A stretch of 64,000 nucleotides of DNA from Pontimonas salivibrio (GTDB lineage Bacteria > Actinomycetota > Actinomycetes > Actinomycetales > Microbacteriaceae), in NCBI RefSeq assembly GCF_002950575.1, contig NZ_CP026923.1:1674001-1738000 (forward strand), written 5' to 3'. The translations under genes and the position numbers were made by a program. Position 1 is the first letter of the stretch. The number at the start of each line of letters is the position of its first letter. Positions 27,570 to 39,894 of this stretch are shown one piece after another. The notes beneath the pieces are model-generated. The model saw only the letters and a program-made list of their open reading frames with translations, did not search any database and was not told the origin of the DNA.

Positions 27570-28376
27570 GTGCCCCACTACGCTGTGGTTGTGACTGAAC
27601 CCCTCAACAAACCCCCTGTAGTGGCCCTGTTGAGTGTGGGAATTATTGGTGGCCTACTGGCCGGTTTTTTCGGTGTCGGTGGCGGCATCGTGATGGTGCC
27701 CCTGCTGTTGGTCTGGGCCAAAATGGACCAGCGCAGGGCGCAAGCTTCTTCACTGCTCGCGATCGCACCAGCTGCCCTGGTCGGTACCGCCAGCTACGCC
27801 GTGGGCGGTGTGTTCCCCATCCTTCCGGCCCTTCTCGTCGCACTGGGAGCCCTTGCCGGGGCCCAAGTGGGTGCCTGGTTACTTCGCAAACTGAGCCTTG
27901 GCTGGCTGGAGTGGACATTTATTGTCTTTGTGGCGGCAATCGCGACCGTTGTCGTGTTCACTGTTCCAAACCGCGGGGTGAGCCTGGAGCTTGATCTCGT
28001 CACAGCCGCCGGCTTAGCCGGAATTGGCGTGGTCATGGGCATTGCGGCGGGACTTTTTGGCATCGGGGGCGGCATTATTGCTATTCCCGCCCTCATGATC
28101 TTTTTTGGCGTGGGGGATTTGGAAGCGAAAGGTGTTTCGCTCATTGCGATGGCCCCGGCAGCACTATCGGGCAGTGTGTCTCACCTGCGACACAAAGTGG
28201 CCACCTTGCGCGATGGCCTCTGGGTGGCACTTGCCGCACTGATTGCTACACCGCTGGGCTCTTTGGGCGCTTTCATTATTCCGGAACAACTTGCCAACAT
28301 CATCTTTGGTGGCTTTGGTCTACTCATTGCCACCACCCTGCTCATTCGAGCCATTCGCCGGCGACGAAACCCCTAA
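27570..28376 (+). CDS. TauE/SafE-family permease
   Basis: 268-aa membrane protein with the twofold repeat typical of the TauE/SafE (DUF81) family: GGLLAGFFGVGGGIVMVPLL near residue 30 and GIAAGLFGIGGGIIAIPALM near 165, about eight membrane segments in all. Members move small organic or inorganic sulfur anions such as sulfite or sulfoacetate, or related acids. GTG 27570 has AGGAGG at 9 bases spacing. In a region with sulfotransferases elsewhere, sulfur transport is conceivable but unproven. Its stop directly abuts the asd stop. Confidence 0.85.
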   Translation: MPHYAVVVTEPLNKPPVVALLSVGIIGGLLAGFFGVGGGIVMVPLLLVWAKMDQRRAQASSLLAIAPAALVGTASYAVGGVFPILPALLVALGALAGAQVGAWLLRKLSLGWLEWTFIVFVAAIATVVVFTVPNRGVSLELDLVTAAGLAGIGVVMGIAAGLFGIGGGIIAIPALMIFFGVGDLEAKGVSLIAMAPAALSGSVSHLRHKVATLRDGLWVALAALIATPLGSLGAFIIPEQLANIIFGGFGLLIATTLLIRAIRRRRNP

Positions 28377-30682
<2,306 letters not shown>

Positions 30683-30780
30683 TGACACATGCTCCAAGGG
30701 TGGAGGAGAACGACAAGACTGCGCTGACTAGTTCCATTTTAGGCGCAATACCCGTTCGACGCAGACCGATTAGTGAGCAC

Positions 30781-31722
30781 CTAGTCCAGATGGTGGACCA
30801 TAAAGCGTCGCCGTTTAGGAATACGAAGGCTCACCAGCTTGTTGAGTTCCTGGACCGGAGTGGGAATTCGTATGCCCTGGGTGCGCACAAGTTCGCCTAC
30901 TCGGAGCCCTCCGTACTTGTTACCTTTTTTCATCGCATAGTTATTGGGTAGGTGGTGAATCCGCGCCGCGCCTGGAATCCCCCCATCGGCACCAACTCTT
31001 ATAAACGCCCGGGAAAAACATCCCTTCGGAACATTCGAATAAATCAGACCTTGTGTTGCTTTTTCTCGAATAGGCCAGGTTCCAGAGTCCGGACTTTGGG
31101 TGGGTGACTGCAAGAACTCCGCCATGAGCTCTTGGTCCATCAGGTAGGAGGCCTGGTAGGGGTACCTGAGGTTTACCCAGTACCCCTCACTATCAATCAG
31201 CCTCGGCAAATTACCGATGTGCGCGCTGCGGTACACGTCTGAGCTGTAGAGATGGCCATCTGGCCCTTCTTCGACACGCAAAAAGGACGGAATGAGTGAA
31301 AAAGGTCGGAGAACTTCGCGAGCCTCGAGCCAGTAACGAACGTTTTCGGGCGTCACCTCAAGGTCATCTTCCACGTAGAGGAAATGTGACACCTCAGGTC
31401 GCGTGCGATAGAGCTCCGCAAAAATATCCCGGTGGAACCACGGCAAGAGCAACGGGTGGCCCAAATGGCTGGGCACGACAATGTGGAGCTCAACACCGTT
31501 AAAGACTTGGTGAATCTTTTGGTGCGCCGCCTCGTCTCGGGTATTGGTGACCACCCAGACGCTTGTCTGGGTGGCAAGGTGCGGATAGTGCTGTGCAATC
31601 TGTTCTAAGTAGCCAAAACGTGACTCGTCGTAAAAAAAAGTCACGGCAACTGCAAGATGGCCATTTAAGGGGGCTGCACGAATCTCATGTGTTGAAGTCT
31701 GCGGTTCTTCGGGATTAGACAC
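30781..31722 (-). CDS. Putative GT-A glycosyltransferase-like protein
   Basis: 313 aa from GTG 31722, overlapping the recR stop by 8 bp; the frame is open further but inside recR. The N-terminal domain has [20 protein letters not shown], a conserved acidic motif [10 protein letters not shown] that resembles the metal-binding DxD of GT-A enzymes, then [20 protein letters not shown] and [20 protein letters not shown]. These look like a nucleotide-sugar transferase, but no named family was recognised with confidence. No signal peptide. Confidence 0.55.
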   Translation of the reverse strand: MSNPEEPQTSTHEIRAAPLNGHLAVAVTFFYDESRFGYLEQIAQHYPHLATQTSVWVVTNTRDEAAHQKIHQVFNGVELHIVVPSHLGHPLLLPWFHRDIFAELYRTRPEVSHFLYVEDDLEVTPENVRYWLEAREVLRPFSLIPSFLRVEEGPDGHLYSSDVYRSAHIGNLPRLIDSEGYWVNLRYPYQASYLMDQELMAEFLQSPTQSPDSGTWPIREKATQGLIYSNVPKGCFSRAFIRVGADGGIPGAARIHHLPNNYAMKKGNKYGGLRVGELVRTQGIRIPTPVQELNKLVSLRIPKRRRFMVHHLD

Positions 31723-32308
31723 TGCGCCTCCCCGCAAACGCCCGCCCCAGCGTGACTTCGTCGGCGTATTCCAGGTCGCCACCGACCGGCAGACCGCTGG
31801 CCAGGCGCGAGACGGTGAGACCGGGCTGTTCCAACATTCGGGAGAGGTAACTGGCGGTTGCTTCACCTTCCAAGTTGGGGTCAGTAGCGATAATCACTTC
31901 GGTGATGGCGCTGTTTCCTAAACGCGCCATCAATTCGCGAATACGCAACTGGTCCGGACCAATTCCATCTATGGGACTAAGCGCTCCGCCCAGCACGTGG
32001 TAGCGACCGCGGTATTCCCTGGTGCGCTCAATAGCCCACACATCTTTGGCTTCTTCCACCACACACAACACCGTTTCGTCTCGCCTAACGTCTTGGCAGA
32101 TGTCACATTCGGTGTCAGTGGCTAACATCCCGCAGGTGTCACAAAAGCGCACCCGTTCTCGGATACTCGCCAGCACATCAGCGAGATCCCTGGGGTCATA
32201 GTTCGGATTTTGTAGCACGAAGAACGCGATGCGCTGTGCGGACTTAGGTCCGACACCGGGTAGCCGACCGAGTTGCTCAATCAGCTCACCAATGGTGCCA
32301 TCAAACAT
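31715..32308 (-). CDS. recR: Recombination mediator RecR
   Basis: 197 aa. Helix-hairpin-helix region [20 protein letters not shown], zinc finger [18 protein letters not shown], and Toprim domain with [18 protein letters not shown]. Acts with RecO/RecF to load RecA on gapped DNA. Overlaps dnaX by 8 bp and the downstream GT-like gene by 8 bp, a tight unit dnaX-recR-(GT-like). The dnaX-recR pairing is widely conserved. Confidence 0.96.
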   Translation of the reverse strand: MFDGTIGELIEQLGRLPGVGPKSAQRIAFFVLQNPNYDPRDLADVLASIRERVRFCDTCGMLATDTECDICQDVRRDETVLCVVEEAKDVWAIERTREYRGRYHVLGGALSPIDGIGPDQLRIRELMARLGNSAITEVIIATDPNLEGEATASYLSRMLEQPGLTVSRLASGLPVGGDLEYADEVTLGRAFAGRRSV

Positions 32309-34385
32309 CGGCTTCGCCCTGGCCAGACATTTCGCTGAGGATTTCTTCCCCGATTAGTTCGCCGCCCAAGACTTGACGCAAGACCGGTTCACCGCGGGTC
32401 GCCAGAGGTGGCCCGGAGGATCCCTTCGCATTTTGTGACGTGGCCGACGCGGATGCTGTGGGGTCTGACTTCGAATCAGCCTCGGCGCTCTCCGCGCCGG
32501 GCTCCTCAGGGGATTCCTCCACTAAGCTCGCGGGTTCTGTATTTTCCGGCGCAGATCCAGCGCCCTCGGTGGTCGCCATCGAATCCTCTTCGGAAACAGC
32601 AGGAGAGGCATGTGCGGATGTTTCAGATTCAGAAGCAGCAACACCGGCCGTCTCATCACTATTGCCGCCGGAATCACCCGAACCACTGGAATCACTACCT
32701 GGCTTGGACACCACTGGCCATTGGGATGTGGCATTAGCACCGGGAGTGGGAACCTGGTGTGGCTCTAACTCAGCAATCGTGAAACGCACACGGTGTCCCG
32801 TGTGCTGGTAAATGGCATCTCTTAGAAGGTCTGCATTAGGCAGCGGACTGCCTGGCCCTTGGGGTTTTTTGAGAATTTCCGCATCAGATCGTTTGGCAAA
32901 ACCAACAGTCAAGACATCAGCATTGAGGGCAACCGGGGTTGTTTCAGACAGCACGACCCACAACGAGCGTTTTTGTTCACCCACGGTTTCGACAATGCCG
33001 GACCACCGCTCGACCACTGCCTCCAAGGTCCACTCGGCAAGCGGTTCAACGGGGGTGGCGAAGACCTCCTCCGAAGCTACGTCTGAAGTCGGAGGTTCGA
33101 TTGAGGCTTCTGGCACCGAAGGGGCTGTTGAACTGTGTTCGGGTCCAGGCCCGCTACCTGGGCCAGCTTCCGGAGCCGCTGTGGAGGCTTTCTGGTCTGC
33201 TGGCTGGTTGGTGGCAGAAGCTGGGCGATCAGCCGGTGTGGCGGCAGGCACATCAACCGACCTGCCAGCCGACCCATTAACCGAAGCATCAGCCCGCACG
33301 AGAAGTTTGGCCACCATCAGCTCCAATTGGAGCCGTGGGGCGGTCACCCCCGACATGTGCTGCAGGGTGTCACTAATCTCTCTGCCCATTGAGGCGAGTT
33401 GGGCTGGTGAGAACCATGAGGCTTGCTCCTGCCAAATCCCCAAATCTCCCTGGCTCACGCCAGGGAACAACTCGTGGGCTTCAGTGCCTGTTGCTTGGAT
33501 GACGATGATGTCCCTGATGTGGGCAAGGAGGTCTTCCACGAAGCGCCTCGGGTCTTGACCCGACTGCATCACCGAATCGAGTGATTGAAACGCTACCGGG
33601 GCGTCTTTGCTCGCAAACGCCGCCACGACCTCGTCAAGGAGAACACGGGGTGTGTAACCAAGGAGGGCTTGCGCACCCTCCAAGGTTATGGCCTGATCGC
33701 TGGAGCCGGCGATGAGTTGATCCAGTAGTGAGAGTGAATCCCGTACCGAGCCACCCCCAGAGCGCACCACGAGAGCTAAAACACCCTCTTCGATGGTGAC
33801 CCCTTCAGATTCCGAAACCTGTTGGAGGTAAGCCAAAAGTTCTGCAGGGACGACCAGTCGAAAGGGGTAGTGGTGTGTGCGGGAGCGAATTGTCGGAAGA
33901 ACTTTGTCCGGATCGGTTGTCGCGAAAATGAACTTCACGTGTTCTGGTGGTTCTTCCACAATTTTCAACAGCGCATTGAAGCCCTGCTGGGTAACCATGT
34001 GGGCTTCATCGAGGATGTAAATCTTGTATCGATCACGAGCCGGCGCGAACACGGCCCGCTCGCGCAGTTCTCTGGCGTCATCGACACCGTTGTGACTGGC
34101 GGCGTCGATTTCCACCACGTCGAGCGAGCCACCGCCATCCCGTGAGAGCTCCACACAGCTTGGACACTCCCCACACGGAGTGTCCGTCGGGCCTTTGGCG
34201 CAGTTCAGACAGCGCGCCAAAATGCGCGCTGACGTGGTCTTCCCACAGCCTCTCGGGCCGGAGAAAAGGTAGGCGTGGTGGCTGCGATCTGAGGTGAGGG
34301 CGTGACGGAGTGGACCAGTGACGTGAATCTGGCCGATGACCTCCTGGAAGGTCTCCGGCCGGTACCTGCGATAGAGCGCTGCCAC
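32301..34385 (-). CDS. dnaX: DNA polymerase III subunits gamma/tau
   Basis: 694-aa clamp-loader ATPase. N-terminal AAA+ domain: Walker [21 protein letters not shown], zinc ligands [23 protein letters not shown]-type Walker [12 protein letters not shown] and arginine sensor [11 protein letters not shown]. Domain III runs to about residue 370. The long Ala/Ser/Glu/Pro-rich region 370-690 corresponds to the tau tail; it contains a short folded part near 440-540 ([20 protein letters not shown]). GTG start. No SRP RNA gene was found upstream. Confidence 0.95.
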   Translation of the reverse strand: MAALYRRYRPETFQEVIGQIHVTGPLRHALTSDRSHHAYLFSGPRGCGKTTSARILARCLNCAKGPTDTPCGECPSCVELSRDGGGSLDVVEIDAASHNGVDDARELRERAVFAPARDRYKIYILDEAHMVTQQGFNALLKIVEEPPEHVKFIFATTDPDKVLPTIRSRTHHYPFRLVVPAELLAYLQQVSESEGVTIEEGVLALVVRSGGGSVRDSLSLLDQLIAGSSDQAITLEGAQALLGYTPRVLLDEVVAAFASKDAPVAFQSLDSVMQSGQDPRRFVEDLLAHIRDIIVIQATGTEAHELFPGVSQGDLGIWQEQASWFSPAQLASMGREISDTLQHMSGVTAPRLQLELMVAKLLVRADASVNGSAGRSVDVPAATPADRPASATNQPADQKASTAAPEAGPGSGPGPEHSSTAPSVPEASIEPPTSDVASEEVFATPVEPLAEWTLEAVVERWSGIVETVGEQKRSLWVVLSETTPVALNADVLTVGFAKRSDAEILKKPQGPGSPLPNADLLRDAIYQHTGHRVRFTIAELEPHQVPTPGANATSQWPVVSKPGSDSSGSGDSGGNSDETAGVAASESETSAHASPAVSEEDSMATTEGAGSAPENTEPASLVEESPEEPGAESAEADSKSDPTASASATSQNAKGSSGPPLATRGEPVLRQVLGGELIGEEILSEMSGQGEADV

Positions 34386-34581
34386 AGCGTTGAGCCTATC
34401 GTCAACAGGAGTGAGCCTTAATTAATTACCCCAGTGACCTAATGGAAGCCCTCAGTGAACTTCGATTTCCGGCTATCGACGGCTGGTTACCAATGTCAAC
34501 TAACGGGGAACGTGCGGGGAATTAGCGAGGATAAATCGCTCTGGGTGTCGTTTCGTTTTGGCCAATGAAACGGAAGAAGAG

Positions 34582-35412
34582 TTAGAGAGGTGGTTCATAC
34601 CCCAAGAATTCAAAATCAGCGCTGTAGATGCTCGCGATTAGTTCTTTCGCCCGCGTAGATGGGGATGGTTTGTCTCCAGTTGACCTATTAAGAAAAGGAA
34701 TTTGAATTTTTTTTTCAAGCTTCTCGGAAAGTTCACTAATGGAATTAGAAAGATTTTCAATGCGGTACACCTGTGACGGCCCCGACCACTCTGACTGTTG
34801 GAGCCAGGCGACTTGCGGAGCAGCATGAGTCATTCGAGATTCCATAAAGCCCCCAATTTGCGGTCTTTCTCTCTTTACGCACAAAAGGAAGTCCTCAAAC
34901 TTCCAAAAAGCCGGGATGCGTTTAGTGGCCAGCGCATAGCGATAACTCGAAATCGCTCGGTCAACCGGATCGCGAACAAGGACAAAGCTGAAGGCGTCCG
35001 CCAACTCATCTGCATTCAACAAACCCTTTTTTATGAGCCAATCTGGATTGTGGTGTGGTATCACAACCCGGGTCGACCTGATTCCACGACCTGGTTGGAC
35101 TGCCTCGAATCCTGCATCCGAAGTAAGAGCGGCCCGCAAAGAGGTCCCCCCGGTTTTCGGGATATGAATAAACACAGCCGCCATGGAATCGGCAGAAGCG
35201 AGCTTTATCGGTCGCCACGCCTGCAAATTCTTTTTCTCAAGTACGGCAGAGCTGATTCGCTGGCGGCAGGGAATACAAAAACGAGTCCTGGGTGGCTTGA
35301 AAAGCCAGCAATTTCTAACTTTTCTAAACTTCCGCAATATGCGTCGTCTGACTACCTTCAAAGCCGCGCTGATCCCAATTTGGGCTTCTTGAACAAAATT
35401 CCAAAATCCCAC
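34582..35412 (-). CDS. Sulfotransferase-family 2-like protein
   Basis: 276 aa. The PAPS 5'-phosphosulfate-binding loop is FIHIPKTGGTSLRAAL (about residues 81-96) and the 3'-phosphate region is FVLVRDPVDRAISSYRYAL. Both are typical of carbohydrate sulfotransferases of the family 2 type. Residues 1-75 are basic and Arg-rich with no clear membrane segment. GTG start with AAGGAG about 9 bases upstream. First of several sulfotransferases in this island; likely sulfates a surface sugar. No PAPS-synthesis genes are in the window. Confidence 0.82.
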   Translation of the reverse strand: MGFWNFVQEAQIGISAALKVVRRRILRKFRKVRNCWLFKPPRTRFCIPCRQRISSAVLEKKNLQAWRPIKLASADSMAAVFIHIPKTGGTSLRAALTSDAGFEAVQPGRGIRSTRVVIPHHNPDWLIKKGLLNADELADAFSFVLVRDPVDRAISSYRYALATKRIPAFWKFEDFLLCVKRERPQIGGFMESRMTHAAPQVAWLQQSEWSGPSQVYRIENLSNSISELSEKLEKKIQIPFLNRSTGDKPSPSTRAKELIASIYSADFEFLGYEPPL

Positions 35413-35674
35413 GAAAGATTCTCCTTTTAAGCGCTCCGTGGCAGGCCGACGAGCGACTATTGAATCTTACTTGCCCGGCCGGTGCTGCAAACTTTAGTGC
35501 CTCCTAAATATGGGGTGCGAAGCCCTTTCAATTAGGGTCTGCCTACACGGCTTTCATGATTGATGACTCATCTCTCGGCTGCAAGTTCGGAATGGTGCAG
35601 GTTTGGTTGGCCCCCGTGGCCTGACGCTATGGTTTGATTTCCACTTTGGCTAATCCGGAGCTTCGGGTGGACGC
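35413..35674. other. Gene-free stretch beside the sulfotransferase
   Basis: No coding frame, RNA or repeat was recognised. Base composition is lower in GC than the core genes. It probably holds the promoter of the minus-strand sulfotransferase. Confidence 0.4.
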
Positions 35675-36186
35675 ATGAAGACCAAACTCAATAACTACTG
35701 GATGGAGTTTCGCCGGGGCACGATCCAGTTTCCTCTAAGTCGCGGGCCGGAGGTTGCCCGCGAGAAGTTGCCGGCTGCATGCATTAATTTACTTTATGCG
35801 ATTCGATTACTTTGTCGGCTTGGTCGAAACCCAGCGATTTCGACGACCAGGTCAAACCGAGAATCACGCCAACGCGGATCGGTGAATTTTTTGAATGCAA
35901 TAGGCGTGTCCGGCTGTTGGCAGAAGAAGTGGAAGTGTCGAAGCCTGATCTGGCGTATCTCTCCGAAGGGGCTCTGCCGGGGAAAGGAATTCCCCACGCC
36001 AAAGCAAGCCCTCTGCTCATGGGATTCCCCTCGCGATGTCCTTTCGGGTATTAACGCTTGCCCATGCACCGCGTTACCTCTTGTTTCGGGAACCAGTCGG
36101 CAAAGTGGAGAGACTTCGAGAACAGCGAATTGTCACTCTCCGTGAATCTGATGGGGAGACGCCGGATTTGGATGTCTGCCCCTAGT
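35675..36186 (+). pseudogene. Decayed gene in shifting frames, family not recognised
   Basis: Protein-like segments occur in succession but in different frames: RGPEVAREKL (first frame, from 35675), then VKPRITPTRIGEFFECNRRV and LLAEEVEVSKPDLAYLSEGA (frame beginning near 35812), then VLTLAHAPRYLLFREPVGKV up to the stop at 36184-36186. The order and spacing suggest one former gene broken by at least two frameshifts. The parent family was not identified. Confidence 0.4.
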
Positions 36187-36787
36187 CGCCCTAGCTCGCC
36201 AGATCGAGCCTCCAACGTTGGATCGGGCCGCATGGCGGTTCTGGCAACGAGTCCACCATCATGACTGCCATCGTCAATCAGCGCAAAAAATTGGGAACTA
36301 GCACGGCAGGTTCGTGCGCAACGATCTGGTGCAATCAGCAGTCACACAAACTGCCCCAAACGATATGTGGCCCGCGGACGTTACGGAGCATCGGACAAAA
36401 AGAACGGCTTTACCCCGACACCATCCAGGACACTTTATCCAGGCCCGCGGTCGGGTATTCCGTCGCGGCGCAAATTAGGCCCACCTTCGGGTCAATGCGC
36501 CGAATAACGTGGTTACCAGACCCCGCCACGACTCTGAACGGGTGGTCCACCCGGATTGAGGCAGTCGGCTCCACAGCAAGAACTGCCTTCAGGCTCTGAG
36601 GTATCGCGGACTTGTTGGGTCATTAGAGCGAGCAGATCCGGCAGTAGAAACGCCGTCAGGGAATCATTCCTCGCCGGTTGCAGCAAAACGTCGTTGGCCG
36701 CTGCCAGCGGACAACTCGCCGGCAGCGCGGGTTAGAAATCGTGTTCTGGATAGAGCGCGCCTACCCTGGCAAACGCTCCCAAGCAAC
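36187..36787. other. Non-coding, decayed island sequence
   Basis: No intact gene. The longest open frames have unlikely amino-acid content and are probably fortuitous. Immediately to the right begins a decayed copy of the IS3-type element. Confidence 0.35.
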
Positions 36788-37362
36788 TGACTTGAACCCA
36801 TTCCTCGGTCCAAAACCATGAGAGTTTTCTTGCTGTCGACTTTTGCTGGCAAGAAGACCTTGAGCATCGTGACCAAAAAGAAAAGCGGCACTCGCCGGAG
36901 CAAATCGCTCGCAAAATCCAGGACGCTGATCAGTTTTCCGCCGAGGGCGGTGACGTTGCCGCAGTGTTGAAGGAGCTGAAAGTTACTCAGGCGAGGTGTT
37001 ACTGTTGGCGGAGCCATTACACCGGCCTGAAAGCTGAAGATGCCAAGAATTGACTCAGCTGGAGAAGTAGAATCAGAAGTTGAAGAAACTGCTTGCTGAA
37101 GCAGAACTCGATAAAGCTTTGTTGGACTGGTTGGCTGAGCGGGTCGCCTAAGCCCGACGAGCAAACTTCGGGCCGTGATTCACGTCATCAACACGTTTGA
37201 TGCCGGCCACCCACTCGCGTGTCGACTAGCCGCGCTGTCCCGGCCCGCTCTCTGCCGCCTCTTGAAAGGTGGGCGCCTTGATGACCCAGATCCCCCCTTA
37301 GCAGGATTTCGGCGGAAACATGACGGTCGGACCACTTGGACCGAAATTAAGTGACCGGTCCA
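36788..37362 (+). mobile_element. Decayed, internally deleted IS3-family element
   Basis: Strong nucleotide similarity to the intact element at 48156-49398. The left end (TGACTTGAACCC) aligns with TGACGTGACCCC, and the orfA region (RKIQDAD, EGGDVAAVLKEL on the plus strand) and the start of orfB follow in register. The orfA frame is broken by substitutions and early stops, and the slippery GGGAAAC is lost. Alignment ends at about 37300; most of orfB is missing. The sequence near 37340-37362 resembles the right end. Length is about 575 bp against 1243 bp. Boundaries are approximate. Confidence 0.72.
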
Positions 37363-37370
37363 CTTGCTTT

Positions 37371-37563
37371 TCATTCAAACCCATACCCAAAAGTGTCCAA
37401 CCAGTCTGAGTATAAAGATGCCACAATTGCGCGCTCGCGCCGCGAATAAAAAGACCTAAAATCCGAGGCGGCGCGCGGGCGGGTGTTCATTTTAAAGGTT
37501 GGCACCGTCTGGACTGGTAGGCCTAACTTCAGCGACAGAGAACTCAAATCCTGGGCCTGGTGC
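37371..37563 (-). pseudogene. C-terminal fragment of the IS-split sulfotransferase
   Basis: About 63 codons reading QAQDLSSLSLKLGLP ... SDWLDTFGYGFE, stopping at 37371. The ending (IVASLYSDWLDTFGYGFE) is the usual C-terminus of sulfotransferase-2-like proteins. It sits directly against the left end of the IS3-family element, and the matching N-terminal part is on the other side at 38813-39334, on the same strand. Joined, ...RYETLRE and DLSSLSLKLG make a plausible continuous domain. Confidence 0.72.
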
Positions 37564-37585
37564 ACGTTTTGGTGACATGTAGGGT

Positions 37586-38461
37586 TTAGGCTGCGTGGCC
37601 TGTTTCAGTGGTCATTTTTGCTTCGTATTCGATGGGTGTCAATCGCCCTAACCGGTCTTGTCGCCGGCGGCGGTGGTATTTCGTTTCTATCCAGGTGACG
37701 ATTGCTTGCCGCAGTTGGTCACGGGTGTCCCAGGTTCGCCGGTCGAGGACGTTTCCTTGGAGGAGGGAATGGAATGATTCCATCGCGGCGTTATCCGCCG
37801 CGGATGCGACTCGACCCATGGACAAGATCAGTCCATGCCGGGTGAGGACCTCCTGGAATGCCCTCGAGCGAAACTGGGATCCTCGGTCGGCGTGAACAAC
37901 ACACCCGGTGACATCACGACGTCTGGCGACCGCGTTGGTGATGGCAGAGGTGACGAGTGTTGCTGTCATCCTCTCGGAGATGGAATAGCCCACAATGCGG
38001 TTCGAGAACACGTCTTTCACCCCGCAGGCATACAGCGTTCCCTCGCGCGTTTTATGTTCAGTGATATCGGTGAGCCATAACTGGTTGGGCCCATCAGCGG
38101 TGAAGTCACGTTTCACCAGGTCGTCAGCAACAGCAGGGCCAGGCGTCTTGCCCGACCCACGCTGTTTCCTGCCGATTACTGAACGAATGCGTTGCCAGGA
38201 GGCCAACTGCCACGCTGTTCGACGACTCATCGACCAGCCACCCTGTTCTGCTTCATCACGCAGCAGCCGATACCCGTATTCAGGGTCAGCCCGGTTGGCA
38301 TCCACCAAAGCGTTGAGCTGATGCGCTTGCGCCCACGCCCGATCAGACACTGGAGTGTCTAACCACTGGTAATAGGGTTGCCTGGCCATTTTCAACACCC
38401 GACACGTCACCGTCACAGGGACACCCTCCACGGCTAGCTCACGAACGAGCGGGTACATCAT
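37586..38461 (-). CDS. IS3-family transposase OrfB
   Basis: 291-aa integrase-like transposase with the DDE triad in a rve core: WLTDITEH (first Asp), VHADRGSQFRSRAFQE (second Asp), and AAMESFHSLLQGNVL (Glu). An N-terminal HTH_21-like region precedes it (YYQWLDTPVSDRAW). The start ATG overlaps the orfA stop (ATGA). The preceding CCCAAAA at the end of orfA can act as a -1 slippery heptamer, so the active enzyme is probably an OrfAB fusion. All catalytic residues are present. Confidence 0.88.
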   Translation of the reverse strand: MMYPLVRELAVEGVPVTVTCRVLKMARQPYYQWLDTPVSDRAWAQAHQLNALVDANRADPEYGYRLLRDEAEQGGWSMSRRTAWQLASWQRIRSVIGRKQRGSGKTPGPAVADDLVKRDFTADGPNQLWLTDITEHKTREGTLYACGVKDVFSNRIVGYSISERMTATLVTSAITNAVARRRDVTGCVVHADRGSQFRSRAFQEVLTRHGLILSMGRVASAADNAAMESFHSLLQGNVLDRRTWDTRDQLRQAIVTWIETKYHRRRRQDRLGRLTPIEYEAKMTTETGHAA

Positions 38462-38754
38462 TTTGGGGAACCACCCAATTTCAGATTCGCTTGCGACAAA
38501 TACGCTGCCGCGCGACGCAACACCTCGTTTTCCTGCTCCAACAGGCGAGTGCGGCGACGCAACTGCCGCAACTCCTCCACCTGGTCCTTGGTCACACCAT
38601 CACGGGACCCGTTTTCCACCTCGTCAGCCTTCAACCAGTTCGATAACGTCGCCGGGGAAATACCGAAATCCTCAGCGATTTTCTTCCTCGGCTCACGACT
38701 ACTACGCGCAATTTCCACCACGTCACGGCGGAACTCTTCAGGGAACGCTTTCAT
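38458..38754 (-). CDS. IS3-family transposase OrfA
   Basis: 98-aa helix-turn-helix protein starting MKAFPEEFRRDVVEIARSS and containing KKIAEDFGISPATLSNWLK, the HTH that binds the element ends. A leucine-zipper-like helix follows (LRQLRRRTRLLEQENEVLRR). The frame extends upstream to 38790, but ATG 38754 gives the usual start. It ends ...SPK in CCA AAA TGA, the likely frameshift site. Confidence 0.86.
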   Translation of the reverse strand: MKAFPEEFRRDVVEIARSSREPRKKIAEDFGISPATLSNWLKADEVENGSRDGVTKDQVEELRQLRRRTRLLEQENEVLRRAAAYLSQANLKLGGSPK

Positions 38755-38812
38755 AGCAACATCCTTCCAGGAACACCCCACGGTGTTCACATGTCAGATG
38801 TCACCAAAACGT

Positions 38813-39334
38813 TCACCACCCCCCCTCTCTCAACGTCTCATATCGGAGTAGCTCCCAAGTTGAATCGATCTCGGTGGCAAGTGCGGCATTGTTTGGGAGG
38901 CGCCGATAGTCCCGAACAAAGTCACCAAAAGTCCTACGGGTTGTCGCCCTTCGGGATCTCCAAAAAAATTCCGAGACGACCAAGTCAAAAGGGTTCCGTA
39001 TGTTCACTACTTTCAGAGAGCGATTCCAGAAATTGGGCCCCACACACGCTCTGATTTCCTGAGGAGTACTGTGATTTCTGGTTCCTCGGATTCGAACCGA
39101 TCGGGTCGGCATGAGCTTGTTCCGCAGGCACAAGAGCGTCGTTTTGTAAAGTGGGGCGACATCTCGCTGAAGGCGACTAGTGCACCAGCCATCTCGATAA
39201 AGCACAAATCCCTGTTGCTCTTGAACAGGAGGCTGTGTGGGCCACAAAGCAGCCTGTAGGTAGGCCTCTGTGGACGAACCGGCGGTTTTGTGAGTCTTAA
39301 CGAAAACGACGCCATAGCTAAAATTGACTAACAT
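38813..39334 (-). pseudogene. N-terminal part of a sulfotransferase split by IS3
   Basis: From ATG 39334 (MLVNFSYGVVFVKTHKTAGS). The PAPS loop KTHKTAGSSTEAYLQAAL and the 3'-phosphate region VVNIRNPFDLVVSEFFW are intact, and a late ...WELLRYETLRE leads straight into a run of seven G and the IS right end. The rest of the gene is at 37371-37563. A homopolymer length change may add a frameshift near the junction. The gene is therefore non-functional. Confidence 0.78.
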
Positions 39335-39524
39335 CGTGACAACGTTATCGAACAGTATGTCTCTGGTGTGATTGACCTGCCTCTCAGGCGGGCGACGATT
39401 TTTAGCTTGGCCTGCCAACATACCTCAAGAAGAAAAATGCAAATTCGTCACCTCAAACACTTTCCGGTCCCAGGACATAGGAAGACCCTGTCGTGCTACT
39501 TAGGAATAATTCATTGGCCGACTT

Positions 39525-39780
39525 GAGCCATGCACAACACCCGACTAATCATCACCGCGACCTATATTAGGAACCTGACACAACAACAAACAGTCGTCAA
39601 ATACGGCGCCTTACAAAGCTCAGTCTCCGCACTCACCACACGCTAGAAAGAAGAAGGTGAAGCGGCTTTCGCGCACTCTGCGGGGACAAAAACCCAACCA
39701 ACCCTGCTTAGGCGGCAAAAAGGCACCCGCTAACTCTACGACACCGGTGTCCATACTGGTTCTTGGAAACCCGCCTGACC
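39525..39780 (+). pseudogene. Remnant of an IS481-type transposase N-terminus
   Basis: One plus-strand frame, interrupted by stops, reads TRLIITATYIRNLTQ then VVKYGALQSSVSALTTR and KEEGEAAFAHSAGTK. This matches the order in the intact IS481-type transposase at 43880: ARKYGVSWQWVHELVTRYEREGDAG. It is an old, unrelated-in-detail copy, not a fragment of that element. The identification rests on this short alignment. Confidence 0.5.
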
Positions 39781-39894
39781 GGAGGACAAGCCAAAAAGAC
39801 CGGCCGCAGAAATAAGAAGAGACCCAAGACCGTAAGTTCAGATTATTCCAATGCTTTGCGACATCACACACCACCTAAAAGCCACGTCCAACCC
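39781..39894. other. Gap downstream of ackA
   Basis: No gene or terminator hairpin was recognised before the convergent end of ackA. Part of the decayed transposase may continue here. Confidence 0.3.

Larger units (their letters stand above)
37564..38812 (-). mobile_element. IS3-family insertion sequence
   Basis: About 1.25 kb, bounded by the inverted repeats ACGTTTTGGTGACAT (37564-37578) and ATGTCACCAAAACGT (38798-38812). It contains the two overlapping IS3-type frames orfA and orfB. It interrupts a sulfotransferase gene. No unambiguous target duplication could be read at the junctions. Confidence 0.85.

Noticed and set aside
34386-34581. SRP (4.5S) RNA upstream of dnaX
   Set aside because: A small SRP RNA is often found there, but the conserved core was not seen in this gap.
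36664-37164. 166-codon minus-strand frame
   Set aside because: It runs antisense over the decayed IS3 element, whose plus-strand similarity to the intact copy explains the sequence.
37564-38812. 3-bp target duplication around the first IS3-family element
   Set aside because: Candidate triplets require asymmetric ends, so no duplication can be claimed.
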